Source: Halopseudomonas xinjiangensis (GTDB lineage: Bacteria > Pseudomonadota > Gammaproteobacteria > Pseudomonadales > Pseudomonadaceae). Taken from it: DNA of 64,000 bases. The translations under genes and the position numbers were made by a program. The stretch is taken from positions 1,054,001 to 1,118,000 of the forward strand of contig NZ_LT629736.1 in assembly GCF_900104945.1 (NCBI RefSeq). The letters are read 5' to 3'. Within the stretch, counting starts at the first letter, position 1. Each line of letters begins with the position of its first letter. The notes under the pieces are model-generated. The model was given only the letters and a program-made list of their open reading frames with translations, made no database searches and was not told the origin of the DNA. Below, piece after piece: positions 18,405 through 27,969 of this stretch.

Positions 18405-18962
18405 GTGCGCGGATGGCTTGAGCTGACGTGCGCGATCCTGTTGCTGTTCGCCAGCGCGCAGGCGGCCTCGGAACCGTTGGCCGCCGTTCGCGAGGGTAAA
18501 GCATTCGTGCTCCTGCGACATGCCCACGCTCCGGGAGTCGGCGATCCTGCTGATTTCAAGCTGGGCGACTGCAGTACCCAGCGCAATCTCAACGAGCAAG
18601 GTCGCAGGCAATCGAAGGCATGGGGCGAAAAACTGCGTCAGGTCGGTCTGGCTGATATCCGTTTGTATTCGAGCCGATGGTGCCGTGCGCTGGACACGGC
18701 CACCGCGATGGAGCTCGGTGCGGTCACCGAACTGCCGGTGCTCGACTCATTTTTCCAAGACCGGGATCGTGCCGCGCAGGTTACCGGAGCATTGAAAGGC
18801 TTTCTCTCGGAGACGCATGGGGACCAACCGGTCCTGCTGATCACCCATCAGGTCAACATCACTGCGCTTACCGGGCTTGTGCCTGCCTCCGGCGAAGCAT
18901 TGTTGATTGCCTTGCCACTGGGGAATCCGCCCGAGGTTCTCTCGCGGATTCCCCCGCCGTGA
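18405..18962 (+). CDS. Exported histidine phosphatase family protein
   Basis: 185 residues. Residues 1-20 form a Sec signal peptide ending AQAA, so the enzyme should act in the periplasm. The phosphatase signature is LLRHAHAPG (RHA in place of RHG), with SRWCRALDTA and LLITHQVNITALTG giving the second Arg and His. It resembles the periplasmic lipopolysaccharide or sugar-phosphate phosphatase branch more than SixA. The start is a GTG at 18405 with GGAGG at 18394-18398. Its stop is 5 bases from the convergent stop of fpr, leaving no room for a separate terminator. Confidence 0.82.
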   Translation: MRGWLELTCAILLLFASAQAASEPLAAVREGKAFVLLRHAHAPGVGDPADFKLGDCSTQRNLNEQGRRQSKAWGEKLRQVGLADIRLYSSRWCRALDTATAMELGAVTELPVLDSFFQDRDRAAQVTGALKGFLSETHGDQPVLLITHQVNITALTGLVPASGEALLIALPLGNPPEVLSRIPPP

Positions 18963-18967
18963 TCTGA

Positions 18968-19741
18968 CTATTTCTCGACGAAGGCGCGCTCGATCACATA
19001 GTGACCCTGATCGCCGTGGCGTGCTTCCTTGAAGCCCTGCGAGTCGAGGATGGCGCAGGTGTCTTTGAGCATGCTCGGGCTACCACATAGCATGAACCGG
19101 TCATGTTCCAGATCAAGCGGTGGCAGACCGATATCTTCGTAAAGCTTGCCACTGCTCATCAGGTCAGTCAGCCGGCCCTGGTTGCGGAACGGTTCGCGGG
19201 TGACCGTGGGGTAGTAGATCAACTTCTCTCGTACCATGTCACCGAAGAACTCATGATTGGGCAGTTCTTCGGTGATCAGCTTTTCATACGCCAGTTCACG
19301 TACGTAACGGCAGCCGTGAGTCAGGATCACCTTGTCATACTGCTCATAGGTTTCGGGATCCTGGATGATGCTGATGAAGGGCGCCAGGCCAGTGCCGGTG
19401 CTCAACAGGTACAGGTTGCGACCCGGAAGCAGGTGGTCGAGTACCAGCGTGCCTGTCGGCTTGCGGCTCAGCATGATCTGGTCGCCCGGCTGGACGTTCT
19501 GCAGGCGCGAGGTCAGCGGGCCGTCCGGCACCTTGATGCTGAAGAACTCCAGGGTATCTTCGTAGTTGGGGCTGGCAATGCTGTAGGCCCGCATCAGCGG
19601 TCGTCCTTCGACCTCCAGCCCGATCATGATGAAATGACCGTTCTTGAAGCGGAAGGCCGGGTCGCGGGTAGTAGTGAAGCTGAACAGCGTGTCGGTCCAG
19701 TGATGGACCCTGAGTACGCGCTCGGTATTGAATCCGGACAT
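18968..19741 (-). CDS. fpr: Ferredoxin--NADP+ reductase
   Basis: 257 residues, the size of the short bacterial FPR class of pseudomonads. It binds FAD and NADP(H) and passes electrons between NADPH and ferredoxin or flavodoxin, with a role in oxidative-stress defence and Fe-S repair. Motifs: RAYSIASPNYEDTLEFF (FAD), GTLVLDHLLPGRNLYLLSTGTGLAPF (FAD and nicotinamide), LTHGCR, and the C-terminal ...YVIERAFVEK typical of this class. A divergent LysR gene, finR, starts 100 bases away, the arrangement known from P. putida, where FinR activates fpr. Confidence 0.95.
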   Translation of the reverse strand: MSGFNTERVLRVHHWTDTLFSFTTTRDPAFRFKNGHFIMIGLEVEGRPLMRAYSIASPNYEDTLEFFSIKVPDGPLTSRLQNVQPGDQIMLSRKPTGTLVLDHLLPGRNLYLLSTGTGLAPFISIIQDPETYEQYDKVILTHGCRYVRELAYEKLITEELPNHEFFGDMVREKLIYYPTVTREPFRNQGRLTDLMSSGKLYEDIGLPPLDLEHDRFMLCGSPSMLKDTCAILDSQGFKEARHGDQGHYVIERAFVEK

Positions 19742-19788
19742 TGCAGTTTCCCGTGATCGTTAGCGATGTGGGCAAGTCTATGGCCTGC

Positions 19789-19828
19789 TAACATATCGGT
19801 TAAGCGGGTTATATCCATAACTGTTAAC
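19789..19828. promoter_or_regulatory. Cluster of GTTA/TAAC inverted repeats: candidate FinR operator
   Basis: Three inverted repeats of the same half-site lie within 40 bases of the fpr/finR divergent region: TAAC-N6-GTTA (19789-19802), GTTAT-N4-ATAAC (19808-19821) and the palindrome GTTAAC (19823-19828). The position 13 bases before the finR start and about 50 bases from fpr fits a LysR-type activator site with autoregulation. Confidence 0.5.
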
Positions 19829-19841
19829 GGAAAAACCGATA

Positions 19842-20738
19842 ATGAGATTCACGTTGCGTCAGCTCGAGGTGTTCCTCGCCACCGCCTTTCATGAAAACCT
19901 CACGCGTGCCGCCGACAGTCTGGCGATGTCACAGTCGGCGGCGAGCAGCGCGCTGCGTGATCTTGAAAGTCAATTCGACGTGCAACTGTTCGATCGTGTC
20001 GGCAAGCGTCTGCAGCTCAACGAACTTGGCCAGACGATCCGGACCAGGGCACAAGGATTGATCGAACAGGCCGCGAGTCTCGAAACCGCATTGGCGCAGC
20101 ACGAGGACGTCGGGCATCTGAAGGTCGGCGCGACGCTGAGTATCGGCAACTATCTCGCCGTCGAGATCATGGCCCGCTATATGGTCGAACAGCCGGGCGC
20201 GCGCGTCGAACTCGAGGTGGCCAACACCGCAACCATTGCGCGGAAGGTGGCCAATTTCGAGCTGGATATCGGCTTGATCGAAGGGGAGGTGTATCACCCT
20301 GAGCTGGACATGCAGCACTGGCGTGACGACGAACTGGTGGTGTTTTGTGCGCCTGATCATCCATGGGCCGGTAAGCCCTGGCTGACCGATGCCGAGCTGC
20401 TCAAGGCGGACTGGATCGTTAGGGAACCGGGCTCCGGTACTCGCCAGCATTTCGAATGGGCCATGCACGGTCTACTGCCAGAACTCGATATCAAGCTGGA
20501 GCTGCAGCATACCGAGGCGATCAAGCGAGCGGTGGAAGCCGGACTGGGGATTGGTTGTCTTTCGGCGATCACGCTCGGCGATGCGTTCCGCCGGGGCAGC
20601 CTGGTGCCGCTACCGGTTCCACAGCGGGACTTTCGTCGGGGCTTCTATTTTGTCCTGCAGAAAAACAAGTTTCGCAGCGCAGGAATTCAGCGCTGGATTC
20701 AGATGTGCCGTGAAGCGGTGCCGGGGGCAGGGGAGTAA
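19842..20738 (+). CDS. finR: LysR-type regulator FinR of fpr
   Basis: 298 residues with an N-terminal winged helix-turn-helix (MRFTLRQLEVFLATAFHENL..AADSLAMSQSAASSALRDLESQFDVQLFDR) and a C-terminal effector-binding domain. The sequence and the divergent position next to fpr match FinR of P. putida, which activates fpr in response to superoxide and is also tied to sulfur assimilation in Pseudomonas. The HTH is closest to the CysB/CysL type. A cluster of inverted repeats immediately upstream may be its binding site. The C-terminus, WIQMCREA..., is typical. Confidence 0.85.
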   Translation: MRFTLRQLEVFLATAFHENLTRAADSLAMSQSAASSALRDLESQFDVQLFDRVGKRLQLNELGQTIRTRAQGLIEQAASLETALAQHEDVGHLKVGATLSIGNYLAVEIMARYMVEQPGARVELEVANTATIARKVANFELDIGLIEGEVYHPELDMQHWRDDELVVFCAPDHPWAGKPWLTDAELLKADWIVREPGSGTRQHFEWAMHGLLPELDIKLELQHTEAIKRAVEAGLGIGCLSAITLGDAFRRGSLVPLPVPQRDFRRGFYFVLQKNKFRSAGIQRWIQMCREAVPGAGE

Positions 20739-20762
20739 GGTGCCCGCGGGCGGACACCTTAC
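20735..20762. terminator. Bidirectional hairpin between finR and the glycine-zipper gene
   Basis: GTAAGGTG (20735-20742) pairs perfectly with CACCTTAC (20755-20762) around a G/C-rich loop containing the palindrome CCCGCGGG. It covers the finR stop codon and lies just before the convergent stop at 20768. There is no T-tract, so termination is inferred from position and stem strength. Confidence 0.5.
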
Positions 20763-20767
20763 TGGGA

Positions 20768-21304
20768 TTACTGCAGATTCAACGCCAGTTGGCCGTCCTG
20801 TAGCGCGATGCGATCGCCTGGATGACGATCCATGCGCACCGTGCCGGTCTGTTCGCCGATGCGGTAATCGACCTGATAGCCGACAAGCTTGTCAGAGATA
20901 TCGTAAACAGTCTCGCAGCGCTGCTCGGTAGTGGTGTACGTGCTGTTGGCCTGCAACTGTTCCTGGGCCTTGTTCCCTGCGTATCCGCCAGCGGCCGCGC
21001 CTGCAACCGTCGCGACCTTCTTGCCGCTACCACCGCCCACCTGGTTGCCGAGCACACCGCCGATCACCGCACCAGCGACCGTGCCCAGTACCTGATGCTG
21101 GTCCTGGACCGGCTTCTGGCGTGTGACGCTGACGTCGCGGCATAGCTGACGCGGGGTTTTTTCCTGTTCCTTGATCTCGGCGACCTTGATTACCTCGGCA
21201 TGGGTCGGGGTCTTGTTTGCCATCGCACTGTAGCCGGCAATGGCGCCGCCGGCTGTGGCGACGACAGCGCCGAGCACGATACCTGACAGCATTGACTTGT
21301 TCAT
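20768..21304 (-). CDS. Glycine-zipper 2TM domain surface protein
   Basis: 178 residues. An N-terminal hydrophobic segment (LSGIVLGAVVATAGGAIAGYSAM) could be a signal anchor. After a polar linker comes LGTVAGAVIGGVLGNQVGGGSGKKVATVAGAAAGGYAGNKAQ, the Gly-zipper 2TM motif of the 17-kDa surface antigen/SlyB-like family. The C-terminal part (RCETVYDISDKLVGYQVDYRIG...) is the beta-rich tail seen in Pseudomonas members. These are envelope proteins of poorly known role. There is no lipobox Cys at the N-terminus, unlike SlyB. Transcribed towards finR, with a hairpin between. Confidence 0.8.
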   Translation of the reverse strand: MNKSMLSGIVLGAVVATAGGAIAGYSAMANKTPTHAEVIKVAEIKEQEKTPRQLCRDVSVTRQKPVQDQHQVLGTVAGAVIGGVLGNQVGGGSGKKVATVAGAAAGGYAGNKAQEQLQANSTYTTTEQRCETVYDISDKLVGYQVDYRIGEQTGTVRMDRHPGDRIALQDGQLALNLQ

Positions 21305-21447
21305 GTTGTAGCTCCGCTAGGTTGATACCAGGAGGGAATCAGTTCCCGCCTGCGCGGATATTGCCACGCATGTGCCGCAGCCGTCTCGTTTGCGATCGAC
21401 AGTGAACAAGCAAATATGTGAAGCAGGTCGCACGCGGAGTGCGGCGA

Positions 21448-23961
21448 TCAGGTTCTCGACAGCAGATCCATGAATGCTGTTTCGTCAAGCGGTGGGCTGA
21501 ACAGGTAGCCCTGGTAGCAATGGCAGGCCATCCCACGAAGAAACGTGAGTTGCTCTTCGGTTTCGACGCCTTCGGCGATCATGTCCAGCTTCAGACTGCG
21601 GGCGATGGCGACGATGGCTCGGACGATCTCGGCATCGTTACCGTTGCTCGCGCAGTCACGAACGAAAGACTGGTCGATTTTGAGCAGATCCAGCGGCAGA
21701 CGCTTGAGATAGGACAGCGATGAATACCCCGTGCCGAAATCGTCGATGGCAAAGCTGACGCCAAGTTGCCGTAGCTCCTGCATTTTCTCCACCGTATCGC
21801 TGATATTTTCGATGACGACGCCTTCGGTGATCTCCAGTTTGATGCAACCCGGGGGCAGGTCCTGCGAGCCGATGCTGTCGCGAACAAGGTCGACGAAGCC
21901 GCTCTGACGGAATTGCCTCGGACTGATATTGACGCTGAGGCTGAAATTGTCGAACCCGACCAGGCCGCTTTCGCGCAGCCGCGAAAAGAACTGACAGGCT
22001 TCGGCAAGGACCCAGCGACCTGCCTCGATGATCATGCCACTTTCTTCCAGCACCTTGATGAAGCTGGCCGGACCGATCAGGCCCTGTTCGGGATGCTCCC
22101 AGCGAAGCAACGCCTCGGCGCCCACGACGCGGTGAGACAGGCTATCGAACTGGGGCTGGTAATACACTTTGAACTCGCCCAGAGCCAGAGCCCGGCGCAA
22201 CTGATTCTCCACGACGAGTCGCTTGCTGGCGGTCACCTGCATGGATTGCTCGAAGAATGCCACGCCGTTGCGGCCGGCCTCCTTGACGCGATAAAGCGCT
22301 ATATCGGCGCGCTTGAGCAAGTCGTCCGGGCTTTCCCCATGGTCCGGTATCAGCGCAACGCCAATGCTGGTGCTCAACTGCAGACTGTGGCCTTCGATGA
22401 TCATCGGCTCGGACAGTACGAATCGCAGCTTTTCAGCGGTCGTCTGAACGCTGTCCGCGAAACTGCCATCATCGGCCTCCAATCCGCTGAGAAGCACGAC
22501 GAACTCATCACCGCCGAGCCGCGCCACGGTGTCCTCGCGACGCACGTTCCCCGCCAGGCGTCGAGTCACTTCCTGAAGGACGGCGTCGCCGCATGAGTGC
22601 CCGAGCGAGTCATTGATGTGCTTGAAGTGGTCGAGGTCGAAGAACAGCAGGGCTCCCTTGAGCTGGTGCCGGTCATACAAGGCGATGTGTTGTTCCAGAC
22701 GATCCTTGAGCAGGATACGGTTGGGCAGGTCGGTCAGCGCGTCGTGGTAGGCCAGATGCTTCACCTGCGCCTCGATAGCCTTGCGTTCGGTCACGTCGCG
22801 AAACCCGAATAGTACGCAGCGCTGTCGATTGATTGTCAGCAGCGAACTGGAGACCTCACAGATATGCGATCGGCGCTGGGCATCGCACAAGTCCATGGTT
22901 TCGTTGTGCAGCGACTCGCCGGTGGCCAGAACGCCGTGCACCCGATCGGCCAACGCGGTTTCGCTCCACAGACCGATCTCGCTCAGGGTTCGACCTATTA
23001 TCTGCTCGGGTCGGTAGCCGAACACCTCCGCGAAACTGCGGTTGACTTCGATGAACACGTGCGTTTGCGTGTTGAGCAGAGCGTAAGGATCCGGAGAGCC
23101 TTGGAACAGCGAGGCAAACTTGTTCTCGCTATCGATCAGCGCCTGTTCGCTGCGTCGCCGTTCGGTGATATCCACCAGCGTGCCGACCATACCCAGGGGC
23201 CGGCCGCTGGCGTTGCGGTTGAGCGTGGCGATCGCTTCCAGCCAGCGCGGCTCGCCGGAGCGGCGTAGCAGGCGATAGGTTAGCCGGTAGCGCTGTTGCC
23301 CGCCGCGGCAGATGGCGACGAAGGCCTTGCGCATTGCTCGGCGGTCGCTCGGCGCGGTGTCTTCCATGAACGCTGCGAGTGTTCCTTCCCAGTCCGCCCC
23401 GGGGAACCCGTGCAGGCGCGCCGCCCTTGCCGAGGCGTGAAGCCTGCCGCTGCCCAGGTCGAGATCCCAAATTCCCATCTGAGCGGCGTCAAGCGCCAGG
23501 CGCAGACGCTCCTGGCTCTGTTCGAGCGCTGTATCGGTTTGCGCCAGGGCCGGCAGTCCGGGGCCGCCGATACTCCCTGCGTGGCCCTGGACGGTATATA
23601 GACGTGCCGCGACGCCGCCTACGTCGATGTATTCCATCGAGACCAGCGACGGCTTGATGGTGCCGTCGCGCCCGCGCAACAGCATTTCCAGCGGTTCGGA
23701 TGCTCCTACAGCAGATCCTCCGTGCAGACGGCGCCGCTGCTGCGGGTCGCTCCACATCGGAAAATCGCGCTCAGGCTGGCCGATGATCAATTCGGGACGC
23801 CAGCCAAAACGCTGATGGAACGCTCGATTGAGATCAATGATGCGGCCGCTGCGGTGATCTACCAGCATGCACGCCATGGGCAGCCGATGAAAAAGCAGGC
23901 GAAAGGCCTCATCCTGATAAAACGAATTATCGGCCATGAATGCGCCCGGCGTATGGACCAT
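21448..23961 (-). CDS. Triple-PAS GGDEF-EAL cyclic-di-GMP protein
   Basis: 837 residues without membrane segments. In order: PAS about 17-125, PAS/PAC about 150-270 (ends GTLVDITERRR), PAS about 280-390 (ends GFRDVTERK), GGDEF about 400-570 and EAL about 580-830. The GGDEF motif is intact (RLGGDEFVVLL, near residue 480). The EAL part keeps AEALLRW, the ..EITEG.. glutamate and [19 protein letters not shown], so phosphodiesterase activity is likely; cyclase activity is possible. The start is the ATG at 23961 with AGAGGA upstream, preferred over TTG 23979. The PAS ligands are unknown. It stands alone between the glycine-zipper gene and the LysR gene. Confidence 0.92.
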   Translation of the reverse strand: MVHTPGAFMADNSFYQDEAFRLLFHRLPMACMLVDHRSGRIIDLNRAFHQRFGWRPELIIGQPERDFPMWSDPQQRRRLHGGSAVGASEPLEMLLRGRDGTIKPSLVSMEYIDVGGVAARLYTVQGHAGSIGGPGLPALAQTDTALEQSQERLRLALDAAQMGIWDLDLGSGRLHASARAARLHGFPGADWEGTLAAFMEDTAPSDRRAMRKAFVAICRGGQQRYRLTYRLLRRSGEPRWLEAIATLNRNASGRPLGMVGTLVDITERRRSEQALIDSENKFASLFQGSPDPYALLNTQTHVFIEVNRSFAEVFGYRPEQIIGRTLSEIGLWSETALADRVHGVLATGESLHNETMDLCDAQRRSHICEVSSSLLTINRQRCVLFGFRDVTERKAIEAQVKHLAYHDALTDLPNRILLKDRLEQHIALYDRHQLKGALLFFDLDHFKHINDSLGHSCGDAVLQEVTRRLAGNVRREDTVARLGGDEFVVLLSGLEADDGSFADSVQTTAEKLRFVLSEPMIIEGHSLQLSTSIGVALIPDHGESPDDLLKRADIALYRVKEAGRNGVAFFEQSMQVTASKRLVVENQLRRALALGEFKVYYQPQFDSLSHRVVGAEALLRWEHPEQGLIGPASFIKVLEESGMIIEAGRWVLAEACQFFSRLRESGLVGFDNFSLSVNISPRQFRQSGFVDLVRDSIGSQDLPPGCIKLEITEGVVIENISDTVEKMQELRQLGVSFAIDDFGTGYSSLSYLKRLPLDLLKIDQSFVRDCASNGNDAEIVRAIVAIARSLKLDMIAEGVETEEQLTFLRGMACHCYQGYLFSPPLDETAFMDLLSRT

Positions 23962-24045
23962 AGCCTTTCCTCTGTTCAACTGTCCCGCAGTTCAACATAG
24001 TAGGCGGGGTTTGAAGCGACAAGTCGGACGGGCCGCCAGTGCGCG

Positions 24046-24915
24046 TCAGCCGTCGGTTTGCAGCAATTCGACCAGCGCACGTCCGGCGTTGGACAAGGTT
24101 CGGCCACTGTGCCAGATACAACCGAGTTGCCGGCTGATTTCGCCGTTGGACACCGCCACCGGTTTCACCTGTTCGTCGACCATGGTTCGCGGGAGCACGC
24201 TCCAGGCCAGGCCGATGGAAACCATCATCTTTATGGTTTCGAGATAGTTCGTGGTCATGCTGATTTGCGGCGTGACCCCCTCCCGCTGGAACAGACGGCT
24301 GACGACGCGGTGCGTGAAGGTGCTGGGCCCGGGAAATACTGCGGGGTATTCACCCAGCTGGCGGAGCGTAACCGAGCCCGAGTCCGCCAGGGGATGTTCG
24401 GGCGAGACGACGAAGTCCAGCGGATCGTCCCAGATGTGCCTGGCGACGACAGGTTCGTCGAGCGTAGGGGCCAGGGTGATCACCGCCAGCTCGATGTCGC
24501 CGTGCAGCACCTGGTCGTAGGCCACTTCGGAGTCGAGGAAGCGAATATCCAGCGCGACATCAGGATAGGTGGACGTGTAGCGGCGCAGTACCGGTGGCAG
24601 ACGGTGCAGCCCGATGTGGTGACTGGTGCCGAGCACCAGACGCCCCTGCACCTGGCTGGACAGATTGCTCAGCGCGCGGCGGGTATCGTCCAGCGTCTGG
24701 AGGACCAGCGTCGCGCGAGGCAGCAATGCACGGCCGGCTTCGGTCAGCGAAACGTGCCGACCGATACGGTCGAACAGTCGCGTGGCGAGTTGCTGTTCCA
24801 GCGCGGCTATACGCTTGCTCACCGCGGGCTGGGTAAGGTGGAGAGCTTCTGCTGCCTGAGAGAACGAGCCGCTCTTGGCGACGGCTAGGAATGCGGTGAG
24901 GTTGGCGGTATCCAT
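24046..24915 (-). CDS. LysR-type regulator divergent from leuC
   Basis: 289 residues. The wHTH is MDTANLTAFLAVAKSGSFSQAAEALHLTQPAVSKRIAALEQQLATRLFDR, followed by a LysR substrate-binding domain. P. aeruginosa has a homologous LysR gene next to leuC. A role in leucine-gene control is plausible from the divergent placement; the effector is unknown and 2-isopropylmalate-type intermediates are only a guess. The start is the ATG at 24915 with a perfect AGGAGG site upstream. The frame stays open far upstream through leuC on the opposite strand, but this is only a high-GC shadow. Confidence 0.9.
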   Translation of the reverse strand: MDTANLTAFLAVAKSGSFSQAAEALHLTQPAVSKRIAALEQQLATRLFDRIGRHVSLTEAGRALLPRATLVLQTLDDTRRALSNLSSQVQGRLVLGTSHHIGLHRLPPVLRRYTSTYPDVALDIRFLDSEVAYDQVLHGDIELAVITLAPTLDEPVVARHIWDDPLDFVVSPEHPLADSGSVTLRQLGEYPAVFPGPSTFTHRVVSRLFQREGVTPQISMTTNYLETIKMMVSIGLAWSVLPRTMVDEQVKPVAVSNGEISRQLGCIWHSGRTLSNAGRALVELLQTDG

Positions 24916-24955
24916 GAATTCCTCCTGGGAATACTTTCCATGAATATTATGAATT
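24914..24955. promoter_or_regulatory. Repeated ATGAATT motif in the LysR-leuC divergent region
   Basis: ATGAATT occurs at 24914-24920 (across the LysR start) and 24949-24955, with ATGAAT also at 24940-24945, giving the direct repeat ATGAAT-ATT-ATGAAT at 24940-24954. The AT-rich patch in an otherwise GC-rich gap is a candidate binding site of the LysR protein and for autoregulation. Confidence 0.35.
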
Positions 24956-25044
24956 TGTTTTATTCGACGCCAGCTCTTACCATCGCTTCCTGATGATTCG
25001 AGGCCGATTCGAGCCCGGACGACCAGCCTGATTGGGAGCACAGC

Positions 25045-26481
25045 ATGTCCGCCAAGACACTTTACGACAAGCTTTGGGATAGCCATCTGGTGAAGCAGCG
25101 CGACGACGGATCCGCGCTGCTGTACATCGATCGGCACCTGTTGCACGAAGTTACCTCGCCTCAGGCATTCGAAGGCCTTCGCTTGGCGGGTCGCAAGCCC
25201 TGGCGAATCGACGCCAACCTTGCCACGCCCGATCACAACGTGCCGACCACCAATCGCGCCGCGGGCGTTTCCGGGATCGACGATCAGGTATCCAAGCTGC
25301 AGGTCACCACACTGGACGACAACTGCCGTGACTTCGGAATTCTCGAATTCCAGATGACCGACCGCCGTCAGGGCATCGTGCATGTTGTCGGACCGGAGCA
25401 GGGCGCAACGCTGCCGGGCATGACCATCGTCTGTGGCGACTCCCACACCGCCACCCACGGCGCCTTCGCCGCGTTGGCGCACGGTATCGGCACCTCCGAG
25501 GTTGAGCATGTGCTGGCCACGCAGTGCCTGGTAGCGAAGAAAATGAAGAACATGCAGGTGCTGGTCGAAGGCAAGCTCGGCTTTGGCGTGACTGCCAAGG
25601 ACATCGTACTTGCGGTGATCGGCAAGATCGGCACTGCCGGCGGCAACGGACACGCCATCGAATTTGCCGGCTCGGCGATCCGTGATCTGTCGGTCGAAGG
25701 GCGCATGACCATCTGCAACATGGCGATCGAGGCGGGTGCGCGCGTCGGCCTGGTTGCCTGCGACGAAAAGACTATCGAGTACGTCAAGGGTCGGCCGTAT
25801 TCGCCGGCCGGCGAAGACTGGGACAAGGCCGTCGAGCTGTGGAAAGATCTGGTTTCCGATGCCGATGCGCAGTTCGACACGGTCGTGAAACTCGCTGCGG
25901 AAGACATCAAGCCGCAGGTTTCCTGGGGCACCTCTCCGGAGATGGTCGTAGCCGTGGATGCGGTCGTACCGAACCCGGTCGAAGAAGCCGATGCTGTGAA
26001 GCGCAACGGCTACGAGCGTGCGCTCAAATACATGGGACTGGAAGCCAATCAGCCCATCACCTCGATCAGGCTCGATCGAGTGTTCATCGGTTCGTGCACC
26101 AACTCGCGCATCGAGGATCTGCGGGCGGCAGCAGCGGTGGCCAAGGGTCGTCACGTATCGCCGTCGATCAAGCAGGCGATGGTCGTGCCGGGCTCCGGGC
26201 TGGTCAAGGAGCAGGCCGAGCGTGAAGGACTGGACATCATTTTCAAGGCAGCGGGTTTCGAATGGCGCGACCCGGGTTGCTCGATGTGTCTGGCGATGAA
26301 TCCGGACCGCCTGCAGGCCGGCGAGCATTGCGCGTCGACCTCCAACCGCAACTTCGAAGGCCGTCAGGGCAATGGCGGGCGGACGCATCTGGTGAGTCCG
26401 GCCATGGCCGCTGCCGCAGCGATCGCCGGTCACTTCGTCGATGTTCGTGAAATGTTAAACAAAGAGGAGGCGCACGCATGA
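25045..26481 (+). CDS. leuC: 3-isopropylmalate dehydratase large subunit
   Basis: 478 residues, the usual length. With LeuD it isomerises 2-isopropylmalate to 3-isopropylmalate in leucine synthesis and carries a [4Fe-4S] cluster. The cluster cysteines are in [12 protein letters not shown] (about residue 352) and [11 protein letters not shown] (about 412-415). The substrate/catalytic block [23 protein letters not shown] is at about 130-155. GGGAG precedes the ATG. The stop overlaps the leuD start as ATGA, coupling the two subunits. Confidence 0.98.
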   Translation: MSAKTLYDKLWDSHLVKQRDDGSALLYIDRHLLHEVTSPQAFEGLRLAGRKPWRIDANLATPDHNVPTTNRAAGVSGIDDQVSKLQVTTLDDNCRDFGILEFQMTDRRQGIVHVVGPEQGATLPGMTIVCGDSHTATHGAFAALAHGIGTSEVEHVLATQCLVAKKMKNMQVLVEGKLGFGVTAKDIVLAVIGKIGTAGGNGHAIEFAGSAIRDLSVEGRMTICNMAIEAGARVGLVACDEKTIEYVKGRPYSPAGEDWDKAVELWKDLVSDADAQFDTVVKLAAEDIKPQVSWGTSPEMVVAVDAVVPNPVEEADAVKRNGYERALKYMGLEANQPITSIRLDRVFIGSCTNSRIEDLRAAAAVAKGRHVSPSIKQAMVVPGSGLVKEQAEREGLDIIFKAAGFEWRDPGCSMCLAMNPDRLQAGEHCASTSNRNFEGRQGNGGRTHLVSPAMAAAAAIAGHFVDVREMLNKEEAHA

Positions 26482-27125
26482 AGCCTTTTACACAGCACAC
26501 AGGGCTTGTGGCGCCACTCGATCGCGCCAACGTCGATACCGACCAGATCATTCCCAAGCAGTTTTTGAAGTCGATCAAACGCACCGGCTTTGGCCCCAAC
26601 CTGTTCGACGAATGGCGTTACCTGGACGAGGGCTATCCCGGCCAGGACAGCTCGCAGCGTCCGATCAACCCGGACTTCGTGCTCAACCTGCCGCGCTACC
26701 AGGGCGCCAGCGTGCTGCTGGCTCGCAAGAACTTCGGTTGCGGTTCGAGTCGGGAGCACGCGCCCTGGGCCTTGGACGAGTACGGATTCCGAGCGGTTCT
26801 TGCGCCGAGCTTCGCAGACATTTTCTATAACAACAGCTTCAAGAATGGGCTGTTACCCATTGTTTTAACTGAAGAAGAGATGGACGAGCTGTTCACTCAG
26901 GCTGAAGCGCAGGAAGGTTATCGCCTGACGGTCGATCTGGACACCCAGACCGTGACGCGGCCGGACGGCCAGCAATATAGCTTCGAGATCGACGCGTTCC
27001 GCAAACACTGCCTGCTCAATGGCCTGGATGACATTGGCCTTACCCTGCAGGACGGTGACGCCATCGCTTCATTCGAAGCCAGACACAAGGCCAGCCAGCC
27101 TTGGCTGTTTGGCGCGATCAAGTAG
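26478..27125 (+). CDS. leuD: 3-isopropylmalate dehydratase small subunit
   Basis: 215 residues, matching the proteobacterial LeuD. It forms the swivel domain that completes the LeuC active site. Motifs: [22 protein letters not shown] near residue 16 and [19 protein letters not shown] near residue 76, the latter binding substrate. AGAGGAGG stands 12 bases before the ATG at 26478, inside the leuC end. It is followed by a SAM methyltransferase gene and then leuB, as in P. aeruginosa. Confidence 0.98.
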   Translation: MKPFTQHTGLVAPLDRANVDTDQIIPKQFLKSIKRTGFGPNLFDEWRYLDEGYPGQDSSQRPINPDFVLNLPRYQGASVLLARKNFGCGSSREHAPWALDEYGFRAVLAPSFADIFYNNSFKNGLLPIVLTEEEMDELFTQAEAQEGYRLTVDLDTQTVTRPDGQQYSFEIDAFRKHCLLNGLDDIGLTLQDGDAIASFEARHKASQPWLFGAIK

Positions 27126-27172
27126 CTCAAGCGGGCATTCGGATACTGGCTCGCTATCGAGGGGTTTAAGGG

Positions 27173-27928
27173 ATGGACCACCAGCAACTGATCGAGCAGC
27201 AGTTTGGAGATCGGGCCCAAGCCTATCTGGACAGCGAGGTTCATGCCCAGGGCGCGGAGCTGCAGATGCTTGCTGGCATTGTTCGCGAGCATCCCGTCGC
27301 GCAAGTGCTCGACCTCGGCTGTGGCGGCGGCCACGTCAGTTTCTCGGTCGCTCCGTGGGCGGACAGCGTCATTGCCTATGATCTGTCGGAGTCGATGTTG
27401 AGTACCGTCAGGTCCGCTGCAACAGCCCGAGGTTTTGCCAATGTGAAGGTCCAGCAAGGGGCTGCCGAAAGGCTGCCATTTGCGGACGACAGCTTCGACT
27501 TCGTGTTCAGCCGGTACTCGGCTCATCACTGGAGCGATCCTGCCGCCGCGTTGCGGGAGGTGAGGCGCGTGCTCAGGCCGCAAGGCGAGGCCATCTTCGT
27601 CGACGTGGTGTCGCCGGGTGTGGCTGTGCTCGACACGCATTTACAGAGCATCGAAGTGCTTCGCGACGCCAGCCACGTCCGAGACTATTCCGTCAATGAG
27701 TGGCTGAGCTTCATCACTTCGGCTGGGTTGATCGCGAGCGGGCACAGCATGCAGCGGTTGCGCCTGGACTTCGCTTCATGGACAGCGCGTATGCGCACTC
27801 CCGAGCTGCTTCGCCAGGCCATTCGCGCTTTGCAGGGGGCGGTCGGAGAAGAGGTGCGGCGGTATTTCGAGATCGAAATCGACGGGTCGTTTTCGGCCGA
27901 CGTCGCGGTGTTGCGTTCGAGGAAATGA
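27173..27928 (+). CDS. Class I SAM-dependent methyltransferase in the leu cluster
   Basis: 251 residues of the UbiE/Coq5-like Methyltransf_11 type. The SAM motif VLDLCGGGGHVSF-like sequence ([12 protein letters not shown]) lies near residue 44, AYDLSESML follows, and [27 protein letters not shown] is motif II/III. It sits between leuD and leuB in the same orientation, a placement also found in P. aeruginosa, yet it has no known part in leucine synthesis. The methyl acceptor is unknown. Likely cotranscribed with leuCD; GAGGGG lies 9 bases before the ATG. Confidence 0.85.
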   Translation: MDHQQLIEQQFGDRAQAYLDSEVHAQGAELQMLAGIVREHPVAQVLDLGCGGGHVSFSVAPWADSVIAYDLSESMLSTVRSAATARGFANVKVQQGAAERLPFADDSFDFVFSRYSAHHWSDPAAALREVRRVLRPQGEAIFVDVVSPGVAVLDTHLQSIEVLRDASHVRDYSVNEWLSFITSAGLIASGHSMQRLRLDFASWTARMRTPELLRQAIRALQGAVGEEVRRYFEIEIDGSFSADVAVLRSRK

Positions 27929-27969
27929 TCCCGTCCGACACTGATATACATACACACCAGAGAGGAAAC

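Noticed and set aside
24046..26433. 795-residue minus-strand open frame reaching into leuC
   Set aside because: Only the first 289 residues from 24915 are a protein (LysR); the remainder is the antisense of leuC in a high-GC genome.
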